Position numbers and translations under genes: made by a program. This document shows, one piece after another, positions 38,300 to 49,361 of a stretch of 64,000 nt of DNA (position 1 is its first letter; every line of letters starts with the position of its first letter). Under the pieces are notes generated by a model, which saw nothing but the letters and a program-made list of their open reading frames with translations, was not told where the DNA came from and did not search any database. Source of the DNA: Amoebophrya sp. A120 (Eukaryota > Sar > Dinophyceae > Syndiniales > Amoebophryaceae); the NCBI GenBank assembly GCA_905178155.1, contig CAJINV010000002.1, positions 6,552,476 to 6,616,475 of the forward strand, written 5' to 3'.

Positions 38300-39343
38300 G
38301 TGTTAGGCTCTTCTCCTGTAGTTGCGGGTCCAGATGTGATCGAAGCTCGTGAAGATCGCCCACTATTGCGTCACTTCACTCAGTTTCACACTTCCTCTCT
38401 ACCACCGCATCTTGGGCGCCAACCACATGCGGCAAACAACCTGCAGCAACCGTTGCGTCCGAAATTTGATTTGCGGTTGGAAAATTTCTTGCAAGGTGAC
38501 GGGCGGGAGGATCTTGTTGATACATCTATGCAGAATTGTCGGGATGGAGTGAAGCAACGAAACGTCGCTGTAGCTGCTTCCGCGGCGTCATCTTCTGCCT
38601 CCGGCATGATTACCAGCGTACCACCACCTGGTCACATGTCCAAGTCTGCGACTCCGAAGAAGAAACAGAATCCGAATTCCCGGCAAAATAGGCACGCCTC
38701 TCCCGATCAGCAATTAGAAACAAAGGAGGTGAACGCAGTAGGAGCATTCGCAGGACCTTTGCTTCTGCATTCACATCTAGCTGCTGCGGAGGCACCTGCA
38801 CTTTATAATGCCGCGCAACAACCACTATCTCAGCACTCGCCTCCTCGGCAACAGAGCCCTGCGTGTAGCAGTCTCGGGAGAGAGTTGGTCAGTAGAAACC
38901 ACCGATTTGAACAAGATGGGAGAGAACACCATGGACAAGCCGCAGCCGCCGTCGACGCATCTTCATCAAGTTCGGTCATTGCGAATCAGAAAAAGTCCTC
39001 TGACGCCAGCAGTACTATCAGCGTCCCTGAAAAACAACTTTGGAAAACGAAGTACTGCGAGCCGCATTTGTGCCAGTTCCGGGACAACCCGAGCGAAGCT
39101 GCAAGATGTTGCCCCTACGCGCACTCTAGAGAGGAGCTGCGGCCGCGGCCGGATTTCCGGAAGACGTCGTTGTGTGCGACGTTCGCGAAAAGTGGGTCGT
39201 GCAAGAACGGGTTGAAGTGCAGATACGCGCATTCTGCGGAGGAAAGAGCGCAGTATTTGAATGCGGATTTGAGGGGGACGAAGATTTGCGAGTTTTACGC
39301 GACGTTGGGCCGGTGCAAACACGGGAAGAATTGTATGCGATGA
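38300..39343 (+). CDS. Second CCCH zinc-finger protein (5' end unresolved, last finger incomplete)
   Basis: The frame is open from 38207 but lacks an early ATG, so the start probably lies in an upstream exon; the first in-frame ATG is at 38528. A Ser/Gln-rich N-terminus leads to three CCCH modules near the C-terminus: a long one with 'CCPYAH', 'CATFAKSGSCKNGLKCRYAH' (C-x8-C-x5-C-x3-H) and 'CEFYATLGRCKHGKNC', which then ends 'MR' and stop without the final His. The third finger is therefore broken, or a short downstream exon completes it: GT lies inside the last Cys codon region. Probably a duplicate-type neighbour of the gene at 34430, with an RNA-binding role. Confidence 0.65.
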   Translation: MLGSSPVVAGPDVIEAREDRPLLRHFTQFHTSSLPPHLGRQPHAANNLQQPLRPKFDLRLENFLQGDGREDLVDTSMQNCRDGVKQRNVAVAASAASSSASGMITSVPPPGHMSKSATPKKKQNPNSRQNRHASPDQQLETKEVNAVGAFAGPLLLHSHLAAAEAPALYNAAQQPLSQHSPPRQQSPACSSLGRELVSRNHRFEQDGREHHGQAAAAVDASSSSSVIANQKKSSDASSTISVPEKQLWKTKYCEPHLCQFRDNPSEAARCCPYAHSREELRPRPDFRKTSLCATFAKSGSCKNGLKCRYAHSAEERAQYLNADLRGTKICEFYATLGRCKHGKNCMR

Positions 39344-41141
39344 AACCAACGTATCGGTCAGCGTCACTCAAACGACATAAGTAAGTAGTGTTTTCAGGCA
39401 AACACTCACCGAGCACTTAATTTTTTCCCGTGCATCTTGGATAATAAATCTTGCTGCGGAGCCCGAAAACTTTCTAGAAGTGTGCCGCAGGCCCAGGCGA
39501 ATAAGAGCCAGAGCGATAGAAGTAGAGTCCAATGAAGGTTGAAAGATTGAATCCAAGTTTGCAGACGGCGCTGACAAGATTGCAAAGGCTTCATAACTTG
39601 CTCGCACTCACACATTTCAAAGGAGAAGTTTCGGTGTGCGATCTGGCTAAACGCTGATGCCTAAAAATTAGCCAAGTACCGGAAGCAAGGAAGCGTAAAC
39701 GGCGAGCTGTGCACGAATGCGGTTTGAGGAGAACAAAGCCGCTACCTTTGTATCGTTTGTCTTACTAGTATGCGACGCATATCTATGTTTAGTCAATTGC
39801 CTAGACCTATGACGGAGACGATGGCGTCAGCAGTAGGTCAAGTCCGCCATTGCCCCAATGAGCGAAAATGTTTCGCCTTTTTTACTCGATGCAGTTGAGC
39901 AGGGAAGCTAAAATCTGATTTCCATGCATACCCTTCTGAGACAGGGATGTTTGGGGGTTGGGAAGTTTAAGGCATAATTGCCCATCCTTATCAGACCGTG
40001 AACGTGATGGGCGATCTACTTTCGGGAGATTCCGGCAAATAGGAATGTATGTACCATCGCTTTACCTGACGCGCTTTTTAGATTAGCTGTAAAACAGTAG
40101 GCATTACTGCACTAGACGTAGAGATAACAGCTTGAGGCTACACTACTCAGCATGAGATGCTGTTCCCCAGCCGAGCGGTCCTGGGCAGATTTCTCTCACG
40201 GAGTCGCAGCCGTTGCTACGATTGAAACTGGTATCGATGAAGTGTTGTAATGCCTTATAGCCATTCATTGGTACGCTCAGGTGGGACCGCGGACATTTGC
40301 GCTGAGGATTGTTGAAAATTAGCAAATTTGTGTGTAGTAAGGCCCTCCCCGCTTGGTTCGAGTGATCGTGATCCAACTAGCTCGTTCCCGGTTGCGACAG
40401 CCACTCCTGCGTGTGCGTGCTGTTTCTTTGTCACAAAAGCGCGCGTGGTGTCTTTTTGCTACTTTGTATGGATTCGCCAGCATTGTTTGGCCTTGGCGTC
40501 GGCTGTCGTTGGTGCAAACGCTTACTCGCTTGAAAGTCGGTTGCTGGTTAGAGGGAAACTTCGTTTACGAATGCTTCAGCTGCATGGGAGAGATACGAAT
40601 ACATGCGCGAGGTAGTGCCGGGGTAGTGACTTCTAGTCATCGAACTCGAAGCAGTTTACATAAATATGTTTATTACAACATCAACTTCTACTTGCTCTTG
40701 CACGAGAGATCGATATCACGAGGCCACGGTCACGACGCTCTTTGAACTTGCCCTTCGTCCTGCATACAAAAACATTTGTGCGCGTTGGGTCTTGATGGTG
40801 AAAATGTCGCTCGCTTGCTTCAGTGTTGCTTGGAGCAAAAAGGAAAATAAATCTTATCGAGATATTTCTTGGTGTGATTCGAGGCGAAGGATTCGATAAG
40901 ACAGAAATATGTCATACACATTCATTCTTTGTATTCCTTCCTCTCCTTGAGCATCGGGATCAAATATAATTCCTGGTAGCAGGAGGCGTAGGTGCTCGAC
41001 AGACCCAGAGGCAGGAGAGTTTTTGATTGGCCAGTGGTCGTTTCTATCTTTAGTGGCATCAGTAAACAAGCATGAGGTTCTTGACTGGAGAGGAAGTAGC
41101 GATGGCACTCTCGTGAAAATCCTCTCCGCAATCATATTTAG
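39344..41141. other. 1.8 kb intergenic region
   Basis: No supported gene on either strand; small frames lack domain-like sequence. TATGCGACGCATA near 39,769 is a short palindrome. It may hold untranslated exons of neighbouring genes. Confidence 0.4.
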
Positions 41142-43043
41142 ATGGTGAAATCAGCACTCGCAGCTGTGCCGGCGTCTCCGCCAGAGGGTTTGACGCCGAA
41201 GGATGAACAAAACGGTGAGCAAGAGCTTGCGCTACTTGAAGCGCCGGCATCGGAGCTCGCGCTAGAACAGGTAACCGCCGCAGTTGTGAAACATGACGAC
41301 GAATGGAAAGACGGTGCAACGAAATTACTGGAAGATCATCTGGACAATTACAAGAATGACAATGAGAGGGCGGAGTACGAGAAAGTTTTTTTGCACCAGC
41401 TTCGAGTGCCGCATACTATCGAGGAGACGTTAAGAACAGTGCCATTATGGGCAGACTTGCTCGTGAACTACTTACCCGCGGCTATAGCCATTTCAGGAGT
41501 CAACCACTTTGACCCGGGCCACTCCGAAAAACGACGAATTGCAGAAGGCAGGAGGGAGACCAAGCAACAGGCCCAACAGGGCGTCGACGCAAAAAACAGA
41601 CTCCGGGGCAAGTTAGGAAAAGGCCAGAACGAGCAGGACGTAGCGACCCGAAACGCCGGGCCCGGAGCACAATACGCATTGGCCATGATCGAGGCGACCC
41701 GAAACCACGTGAAACGACTACTGACGGTAGAAGAGCAAGACGCGGCCGGGGCGAGGCACACGCTGGGGTACTTCAATCTCGATTCTCCCGCAGGCTCAGA
41801 TCGAATCGAGGAAGAGATGGACATTATATTCGACAGGATAATCTACTTTTACTACACACCGATGACGGAAGGTCTCGTTTTGAAGTTTGTGACGGAGGAA
41901 AGCAAGCAGTTCCAGTTCGGCAACAATAACTGGATCGATGTCAAAGGAAAATTAGATTTCGACTCGAACGGTAAACCGAAAGACAAACAGACGCTCATGT
42001 ATGGTGCGGAGTTTCTACAGCAATTTGGTCGACGACAGGAGATGATAGGGGATGAAAAAACGGGCGAGAGGAGACAGCAAATCATCAACAGCTGCCGGAG
42101 AAAATATTCGGGAGCAGGTGGACCTAAATCTCGTGTTGACCTCGTTCAAGACCTTTACTCGTCAGTAGAGGCCGGCCTAGTTGCGATGTGGAATTTGCAG
42201 CAGCAGTTTCCCAGCTACGGAGACCCGACGATGATTCATGAAAACGCGCTGAAGATTGTGAAAAATGACCCGGACTCTGGACACCTCATGCAATTCGAAA
42301 AGAAGCTCTGGCCCAAGATCAACACGCTTTTCAAACACGTGAACATGTTGCTGTACATTGGAAAGACCGAAGAGGAGTTGCTCGCTGTGATAAAGGAGGT
42401 GAAGGAAGATAGGAGAAATGAACTAAACCGGCTAGAGGGAGAGGCAGAGAGGAAGCGACGATCGGGACGAAACCGCCGCGCACAAGTAGACCCATTCCAG
42501 AAGAAGCAACTGTCGCAAGAAATTCGCGAAGACATCAACGACGAGTTGCTCACTAGTAGTTCGTTCGTCGAAATCACATCGCCTTCCGTCACCCTGCACA
42601 AGATCGATTCTCTGTCTGCCACACAAGGAAACCAGCTTAGCGGAACTGCAATAACTGCACAGCAAGATGAAAGGTCACCGGTACCACCAGTAGTTTCTGC
42701 GATACAGAGTGTCGAGGCAAGTTCCGTGCACCCCCAGCCATCAACAATCACTCCAGGAGTGATTGATGCCGTCGACGTAGTGCTGGGAAAGGAGGAGCCT
42801 GCGCTACCGCTCTCGGGAAGTGTTGCAAAACACGCCGAATCAACAAGAGCGGAGTCTTCAAGCCCTGTTCCGGTCTCGAGTTCCGCTGTTAGAACCCGAA
42901 CGGAAATCGACGGCACCGGCCACATCACCGGAGCAGCAGCATCGGCTGCAGGGGCTTCTGTCCCTGCACAAGCGCTAGGAGAAACGGATCTACCCAGTGG
43001 AGCAGCAGCTACGGGGCAGGTTATGGAACCGAAGAAGTCCTAA
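41142..43043 (+). CDS. Unrecognised 633-residue soluble protein
   Basis: ATG at 41142 to TAA at 43043 without introns. Residues 40-440 look ordered and helical, with aromatic-rich blocks such as 'DIIFDRIIYFYYTPMTEGLV' and 'LVAMWNLQQQFPSYGDPT', then a charged coiled-coil-like stretch 'EEELLAVIKEVKEDRRNELN' with a basic patch. The last 160 residues are Ser/Thr/Ala/Pro-rich and probably disordered. There is no signal peptide or membrane segment. No family is recognised. Its codon composition and length support a real gene. Confidence 0.6.
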   Translation: MVKSALAAVPASPPEGLTPKDEQNGEQELALLEAPASELALEQVTAAVVKHDDEWKDGATKLLEDHLDNYKNDNERAEYEKVFLHQLRVPHTIEETLRTVPLWADLLVNYLPAAIAISGVNHFDPGHSEKRRIAEGRRETKQQAQQGVDAKNRLRGKLGKGQNEQDVATRNAGPGAQYALAMIEATRNHVKRLLTVEEQDAAGARHTLGYFNLDSPAGSDRIEEEMDIIFDRIIYFYYTPMTEGLVLKFVTEESKQFQFGNNNWIDVKGKLDFDSNGKPKDKQTLMYGAEFLQQFGRRQEMIGDEKTGERRQQIINSCRRKYSGAGGPKSRVDLVQDLYSSVEAGLVAMWNLQQQFPSYGDPTMIHENALKIVKNDPDSGHLMQFEKKLWPKINTLFKHVNMLLYIGKTEEELLAVIKEVKEDRRNELNRLEGEAERKRRSGRNRRAQVDPFQKKQLSQEIREDINDELLTSSSFVEITSPSVTLHKIDSLSATQGNQLSGTAITAQQDERSPVPPVVSAIQSVEASSVHPQPSTITPGVIDAVDVVLGKEEPALPLSGSVAKHAESTRAESSSPVPVSSSAVRTRTEIDGTGHITGAAASAAGASVPAQALGETDLPSGAAATGQVMEPKKS

Positions 43044-43185
43044 TTTTGGTTTCAGTGCACCACTTCTGTACTGTGGCATAGAAATCGGCCATCTGCATCT
43101 ACAACTACGTTCGTAGGCATCGCAAGTGAATTGCGACTATCACGATCATGATGAGTTCTCGTCTTTGTTGCCTCGCGAAACCTTG

Positions 43186-45747
43186 ATGAAATCATCAAAA
43201 TGTGACTTCTTTGTCCTTGCTATACTACTACTACCCTCGTCGCGATCGTCTACCAGGATAGCAGCACGCATGGAAAAAGAAAGAGCTCAGCACACAACGG
43301 GGACGGACGCAGCTGTTCTGCAGCGTCGACGTACTACGAGCATGTCGAAGTCTTTCAACCCAGACAAGCGCACCACGGACACGATTCACCCAGACCTACC
43401 ACCCCGGCAAGAAACCGCACCTCCTAGTGTTCCGCTCTACCAGCACCAGGGTTTCTTAGGCTGCATCAACTTTCTTCAAAATACCTTCAGCAGCATGGTC
43501 TTCTTCGCCAGCGGGCTTCTTTTTCACCAGAAAGAACAAAACCAGAGCGTCAACGAGCTCTTCGCGAAGATAGAGCAGCACAAAAGTTTCGCGGTTTTCG
43601 CTTTCTGTGGTATCATCGTGCTCGCTGTGATCATCTTTTCCACACTCTGCTCGGTCATCTGCCGGAACCAAGACGGGAAGAATTTCTTTTGCGGAAACAG
43701 AGGAGCAAAGCGTTGGTTGGCCGCTTGCGGACCATGGAGTCTGTGCGGAAGCAGCAGCGAAGAAAAGAGGCGCGATCGACGTGGTGAGAAGTGCACTGGT
43801 GGCCGTGGCGACGGAGAAGCAGGAGATGCAAACAGCTCCGCTGGTCGAGCAAGTGAATGTGAGAATAGTGATTGGACTAGTGATGATTCTGCGGAGGACG
43901 AAGCCATCACGTCGACGGACGAATTGGAAGTGGAAGAAAAGCGACGCCGCATACAAAAGAATGCGAATCCAAGAAGAATGGAAATAAAGAACCCGGATGA
44001 AAATGTCGAGTCCATTAATCGTTCCTCCGTGTCTCCTTGCGGACGACGATTTGCAGGCGGTCTGCGGCAACCTCTGAACAGTGGCGGGTCTTGTCGGGGA
44101 AGGAAAAGACAAGGGGAAGAACGTAAACAGGTCGGAGAAGAGAAGATCAGCAACGTTTCGCCAGATTATGGCAGTTGCAGCACAACAAAAAAGAAAGATG
44201 AGGATCCGGGCCCGCGAATTTACGACCACCACCCGATCCTGGAGTACAAGGAGTCCATCATGACGGACCCGGAATTGGGGATTTGGTACCGGAGAACCTC
44301 GTTGTTTGGGGAGGAGATCGAGGAAATCGTTTTGGATACTGGTGACAAGAACGTCGAGGACCACACGGAAGCTGGAGGGGAAGGAGAGGTAGATTTAAAG
44401 ATGAGTTTACGTATTTAATGTTTGATAATTGTTACTTCTAACTGTTCCTGTTTCTCTTCAATTTTCTCAACAATCAATCGCTTGAACAGGCCGAACACGA
44501 TAGAAATGCCACCACATCGGAACAAGGGAGGCACATGTTGGTAGTTGACGAAGAAGCAAACAACGGGAAGATGGACATGGTCCTCGACAAAGCAGTGCCC
44601 GCTACTAGTACGTCCTCCAACTCGTCCTCTTTTGTCACGCTATCAAAGCACCAGAGCATTGTGCTTCAGAAATTCGTCGCGGGTAGTGCTACTGCGTCGA
44701 AATTGAGCCAACTGGTCTTCAAGCGGCGGCAGTGCAGCACGACAGCATCGCCATTCTCGCAGCATGCCCGGAATGGAAATGGGTTGAAAATGTTGAAAAC
44801 CCTTACCGACGGCTCTTCCATTTCCCCTATTGCGAACAAGAAGCGGATTCTGATTGATCCGGAATCTTTGGAACGGTTTGTCGTCGAAAATGACGGAGAA
44901 ATACCGGGAGGAAAATTCAAATTACTGGGAAAGGTACAGACAGCTGTTTCTGTTGCATTGATTGAGAACGCTAAAAAGATACACAACAATGTACGAAAAA
45001 TTTCATTGGACCTGTAGTTGCATATGCATGAGGTTGAGGACGAGCAAGTCCACTGATTTGGTATTCGCAAGACAAAAAGAAAACCTTCCTAGGTGCTTAC
45101 CGGAAGCGACATCGGCTCCGACTTCAGCGGCAACACGGATCACGTCGCAGCCACACAAAATGTCGCCTGTTCTGACATTGCAGGCGATGCTGGCGGGCTG
45201 TGTGTTGCTACGTTTGCTGGCGACAAAAACGAGTTGAAAGACGATATGATCGAGGATGCCACGAAATGTGGGAGTGGCAGAGGTGATGAGGACGGAGCAG
45301 CGCAGGTAAGGAAGTTTTTAACAAAGTACGGGGCTACTTCAAGAGCTTGAGGATACGCAAACCCACTCCATAGACCTGATCCTGAAAATACAAGTTGTTC
45401 ATGACTGGTCTTTGTTTTATCAGGTCACCGTCGTCGTCCTCAGCGAGGAGGAGGATTTGTCCGCAGTGGAGGAAGCGCAACAAGAAAGCAGCGCGGCCGG
45501 GAGCAGGAGTTGTGATCAAGATGACTGTAATTCCGCCGCGGTGGAATTGGACACGACCATTCCGTCGTCCTCGACTTCCTCCTCGAGTACCGGCGACGAC
45601 GAGAACGGTTTCAATCCAGCAGACCTGCCCATGCAGTTCGTTCATCCCGCCCCCGTACGCGTACCCGACTCGTGCTGCAGCGTCTTTATTCCATCGTCTG
45701 CTACCATCGATGATGGTTCTCTACCAAACGTGGACTCACCCGTGTAA
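43186..45747 (+). CDS. Single-pass membrane protein, four exons with canonical introns
   Basis: Segments 43186-44388, 44490-44933, 45093-45305 and 45424-45747 all join in phase 0 and give 727 residues. All three introns (101, 159 and 118 bases) have GT...AG ends with T-rich 3' tracts and no inverted-repeat ends, unlike the introners nearby. The N-terminus 'MKSSKCDFFVLAILLLPSS' resembles a signal peptide or anchor. A strong membrane segment 'FAVFAFCGIIVLAVIIFSTL' is encoded at about 43,588-43,650, followed by a Cys-rich juxtamembrane patch and a long acidic/Ser-rich tail. The start at 43186 is chosen as the first in-frame ATG. Function unknown; a membrane anchor or receptor-like role is possible. 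Confidence 0.68.
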
Positions 45748-46714
45748 ATTGATGAAGTTCTTCCAATGTTTCGTTTTGGCTATGTTTATGTTTTGGTCTC
45801 ACCAACAGTTTCACAAATTCAAATTGGAGTTTGAGCTCGATAGAACTCTCTTTGTATCAAGACGCTATCGCATACGCATTCGCAGTTTTAGCACCCGCCT
45901 TCCTGACGTATTAGAAATACGGTTCCACCTTCTGAAAACCAAGAAGCAGCACAGCATCCTCGACGTGTGTTTCGATTGTATATGTATGATCACTCGCAAT
46001 GAAAAAGAAATATCAATATTTGGCGCTTTGCTCCTCCAACTTTAGTTTCATTGTACATGAATGTATGAGCCCCTGATAGAAAACCAAGCGGAGATATCCT
46101 CTCCCCGCGGAGATGACTGAGTTTCGCTCTTGTACCAATCGTTTCTCACTGAAAGCAGTGTATGTTGTACCAAAAGACACTTGAAAATAGATCAATCAGT
46201 TTTGCGTTTCCGAGAAATTTGTTGCAATTGGCTCCTTGTACAAAACAGACGAAAAATAAACAGCGGAAGGTGAAACGAAGTGCTGCAGCCAGTCGGGCGA
46301 ATGCGAATATGAGATTGCATTTCCAATTTGTGAATGTCCGAGTTCCTCGGTCAGAACCAGAACAAGCCTGTTGGCCACCACGGATCACGGCTCCGCCGAC
46401 CAGAAACAAAGGCTGTTTTTTCGAGATCTACTTTTTCTTTCCACCGTCCTTGCAGAACCTTCATTGTTTCTTAACAAAGGTCGTTCTCGCTTTTGGTTTC
46501 TGTGGGTGGCCGCGATCTTTTGTGCAGACTCAGAAGATCCAGTGTAGTTTCAGCTCCAGTGTAGTCTGTGCCGTTTTTCTGTTCCTGGAAGTAGGTGAGA
46601 TCCCGGTTATTGTTCGGATCAAGATTTCTTGCTCGAATGCACAGAAGAGCTCCGCTTCGTCATTGTATTGCTGCAAATCGTATTCCAGATTATAAGACAA
46701 CCACAAGAAAAAAG
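45748..46714. other. Intergenic region, possible leader exon
   Basis: A 177-codon frame (46162-46695) has no recognisable features. Pyrimidine-rich stretches at 46,410-46,600 could be intronic. Nothing else supported. Confidence 0.35.
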
Positions 46715-48998
46715 ATGCGAGTGCGACTCCTCTCCCTCTGGCTGGGCATCCGACTCCTCCTCACAAACACCCTGTTGGACCCGCAATGCCTACTCTCAGG
46801 GTCTCACGCGATACGACTCACCTCCTATTTCAATGGCAGTTTGATGGCGGGGGGAAACGTGCCCTACCTGGCCTCCAACCGCCCCGCAAACAACTCAGCG
46901 CTAGTCTTACCGTCACATGCGGGGCCCGCGAGCAGCCAGAACAGCAGCATTTGGTTCTTCCCAAACGGTGTTTCCGGCGTTCCTGAAAGGCCGAGACCAG
47001 GAGACGCGGGGGGCTATCCGTACTCCCCATTAGGCGGGGCGCAAAGTGTTGTACCTGTCGCAGCGACGCAGCACGTAGGCTCAACTTCAACTTCACAGGA
47101 ACCGATTATGACAACCTCTTCCAGCGCCAATGTCCCGACACCATCACACCAGTCAGCACCAGGGACGAGAATAGTGAGCCCGCTGAGACAGCTGGCGAGA
47201 GGTTTGTTCTCATTTCAGGGCCAGGAGCGGAGCAGTCTTTTAGACCTTTCGCCGTTCGCGACGACGTCGAGTCGGAACAGCAGCCGGGAAGTGGCAGACC
47301 ACCAGAGCGGCGGGATATGAGAGAGCGCAACTCCCCCGCACTCTTTATTAAGTATGCAAAAAGCCAAATCCGGTCGTTCGTGCCTTTTTTGACTGCTTGC
47401 ATGACAAATTCCGGAAGCCCAAACAGCACAACTGCAAGCTTCGCAGGAAGTTGTCATGCACAGGCTCTGTGTAACTGTTCTGTAATTCGTGGGTGTAGTT
47501 CCTATTGCTGTCTACGCCCCCCTTCAGTGAGGGGGAGGGGGAGGACTTGCACACTTTCATACAGGAGTAGAGTCGTGCTGCGACACGAAGATGCGAGTAG
47601 AAGCAACGCGACTCCCGTGACAAGAAGCCAAGGGCGCCCCTGCAGTAAGCCTGATGCGCTCTTTATGGTTTGCGCTGCCGGTCTGTCGCTTGGTGTGAGT
47701 GCCATCTTGCGACTCGAATGGGGCAGCGGACGCGGTCCCGCGCAGATGTACGCCGGAGCAGTGGGAGATACGCAGAGCGCAAGCTACGACTCCGTGTGGA
47801 ACACACTGATGAATACCCCGGAGTTGCTACCCTGTTTGAAAAACGCCTGCCCGCGGTCGGCCGACTTCTCGTCATGCAAGTTTGCATGCGGAGAAAATAA
47901 AAAGAAATGAAATGATTGAAAGTGTGCATGTGCCGATGTCAACATGCGAATCTCCACAACTTCTACACCTATGTATAGTAGTTGTCGACAATTTTTTTCC
48001 AAGAGCAGACTTCCCATGATCCTGACTCCGGCCGGGCATCGGCACGTTTTTCCACAGGACATTTTCGAGAAACCACCGCGGACAACGCGCTGGACCTGCT
48101 CCAGCTTGCGGCGGACCAGCCGTCGGAGGTTTATAGCGTGTTCTGGCAGAACGTGTACCCCTACGAGGAGATCATGGACTTTTTCATCGAAGCAGCCTAC
48201 CGAGGGTTCGCCGAGAAATTCCGGAACGACCCGAAAACCGGACTGCCCTACCACCGCCTGCTGGAATCGCTGCCCTGGAAATTTTTCCGCGAAGAGCCAG
48301 TGCCGCTGACGGGCGAGGAGTGGAGCCAGATTTACCACGCCTGGGCCAAACAAGTGCAAAGCGCGGGTGAAATGATGAACGACCAGGACGATTACTTCGA
48401 GGTCGCGGGCGATGATGCAGATCGAGAAGGCGATGCTGAACAATTGGAGCAAGATTTGGGATTAGTAGTGGGACGAGGTAAAAAGTCCTTGCCCTTGTTA
48501 CACGAAGATGGAAGCAGTTCATCGTCCCCTGGAGGTGGCGGTGGTACCATGAACGACAGCAGTGACCACGGTAGCCGCAGCTCCACCTCCTCTTCCGTTC
48601 GGGCCTCTCCCTCTCCTGCATTCGTCACCTCCAGCATCGACCGTTTGCTGATGGACAAAATGCGCGCCTCGAATGAATACACGATGATGTACTATGCCGC
48701 TTTAGCGCTGGAGCGGGAAAATTCGCAGTGTTTGAAAGAACAAGAAGATAACGTGTCGACTGCAAGTGGGGCGGTAGTTTCTGGATCCTCTGGAAAGGAA
48801 CACGAGGAAGATGATCGTCCCCTACTCCTGCGATACGCAGCGAACTATCCGCCTTCGGGTAGCGAAAATGACGGTTCTGCACCGCGGCGTCCTCCAAAGG
48901 AGCGGCAGCCGGACTACGCGTGGTACTACCTGGCAAGCAACTGGGGCGGTTCTTCAGCGCTGAAAGAAGATGTATCCGGGGAAAAAGTAGCAAGGTAG
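46715..48998 (+). CDS. Secreted/membrane protein, multi-exon, boundaries incomplete
   Basis: Exon 1 starts at ATG 46715 with a good signal peptide ('MRVRLLSLWLGIRLLLTN') and runs to about 47,315 as a Ser/Pro-rich ectodomain-like region. A second coding block (about 47,668-47,900) carries a membrane-like segment 'VCAAGLSLGVSAILRL' and a Cys-rich stretch with four Cys. A third block (about 48,055-48,996) is soluble and ordered at first ('DNALDLLQLAADQPSEVYSV', 'EEIMDFFIEAAYRGFAEKF'), then acidic and Ser-rich. The separating stretches contain inverted-repeat words (GAGAGCGCA / TGCGCTCTT; GTGCCGATG / CATCGGCAC) and GCATGACAAATT words typical of introners, but exact splice points could not be set. 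The blocks might belong to more than one gene. Confidence 0.42.
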
Positions 48999-49361
48999 CA
49001 AGAGCGTGCAGCTACGTGTGCCTCGCGCAGCTAAAGCGATAGCGATACGTTTTGCGAAACTACTTTAATGCCTCAGAAAGTGATTCAAAGGTAGCTCGTG
49101 TTGACACTGAGCTGGAGGTTGAGCTGCATGTGTCTTAGGTATGGTCTTTTGAATTTTTTGCATTGATCAAGTGAGGGAACATTAAAATGATCCGTACCTG
49201 GCCAGTGTGGATAAAGAAGGGAGCGCGCCAGACCAGTCCCCTCTCGTGATCCGGCTTATGCATAACTTTTCTTGCAAGCTGCACGTAGCCTGAAAAGTAG
49301 AAGATGCGACGCTTTTGAAACTACTGCATATCATCCGATAAAGAACAATTTTTTTCGAGAG

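Noticed and set aside
47316-47667. Exact introner call between the first two exons of the gene at 46715
   Set aside because: Arms GAGAGCGCA / TGCGCTCTT and internal GCATGACAAATT words are present, but ends, duplication and frame do not agree, so only the presence of an insert is suggested.
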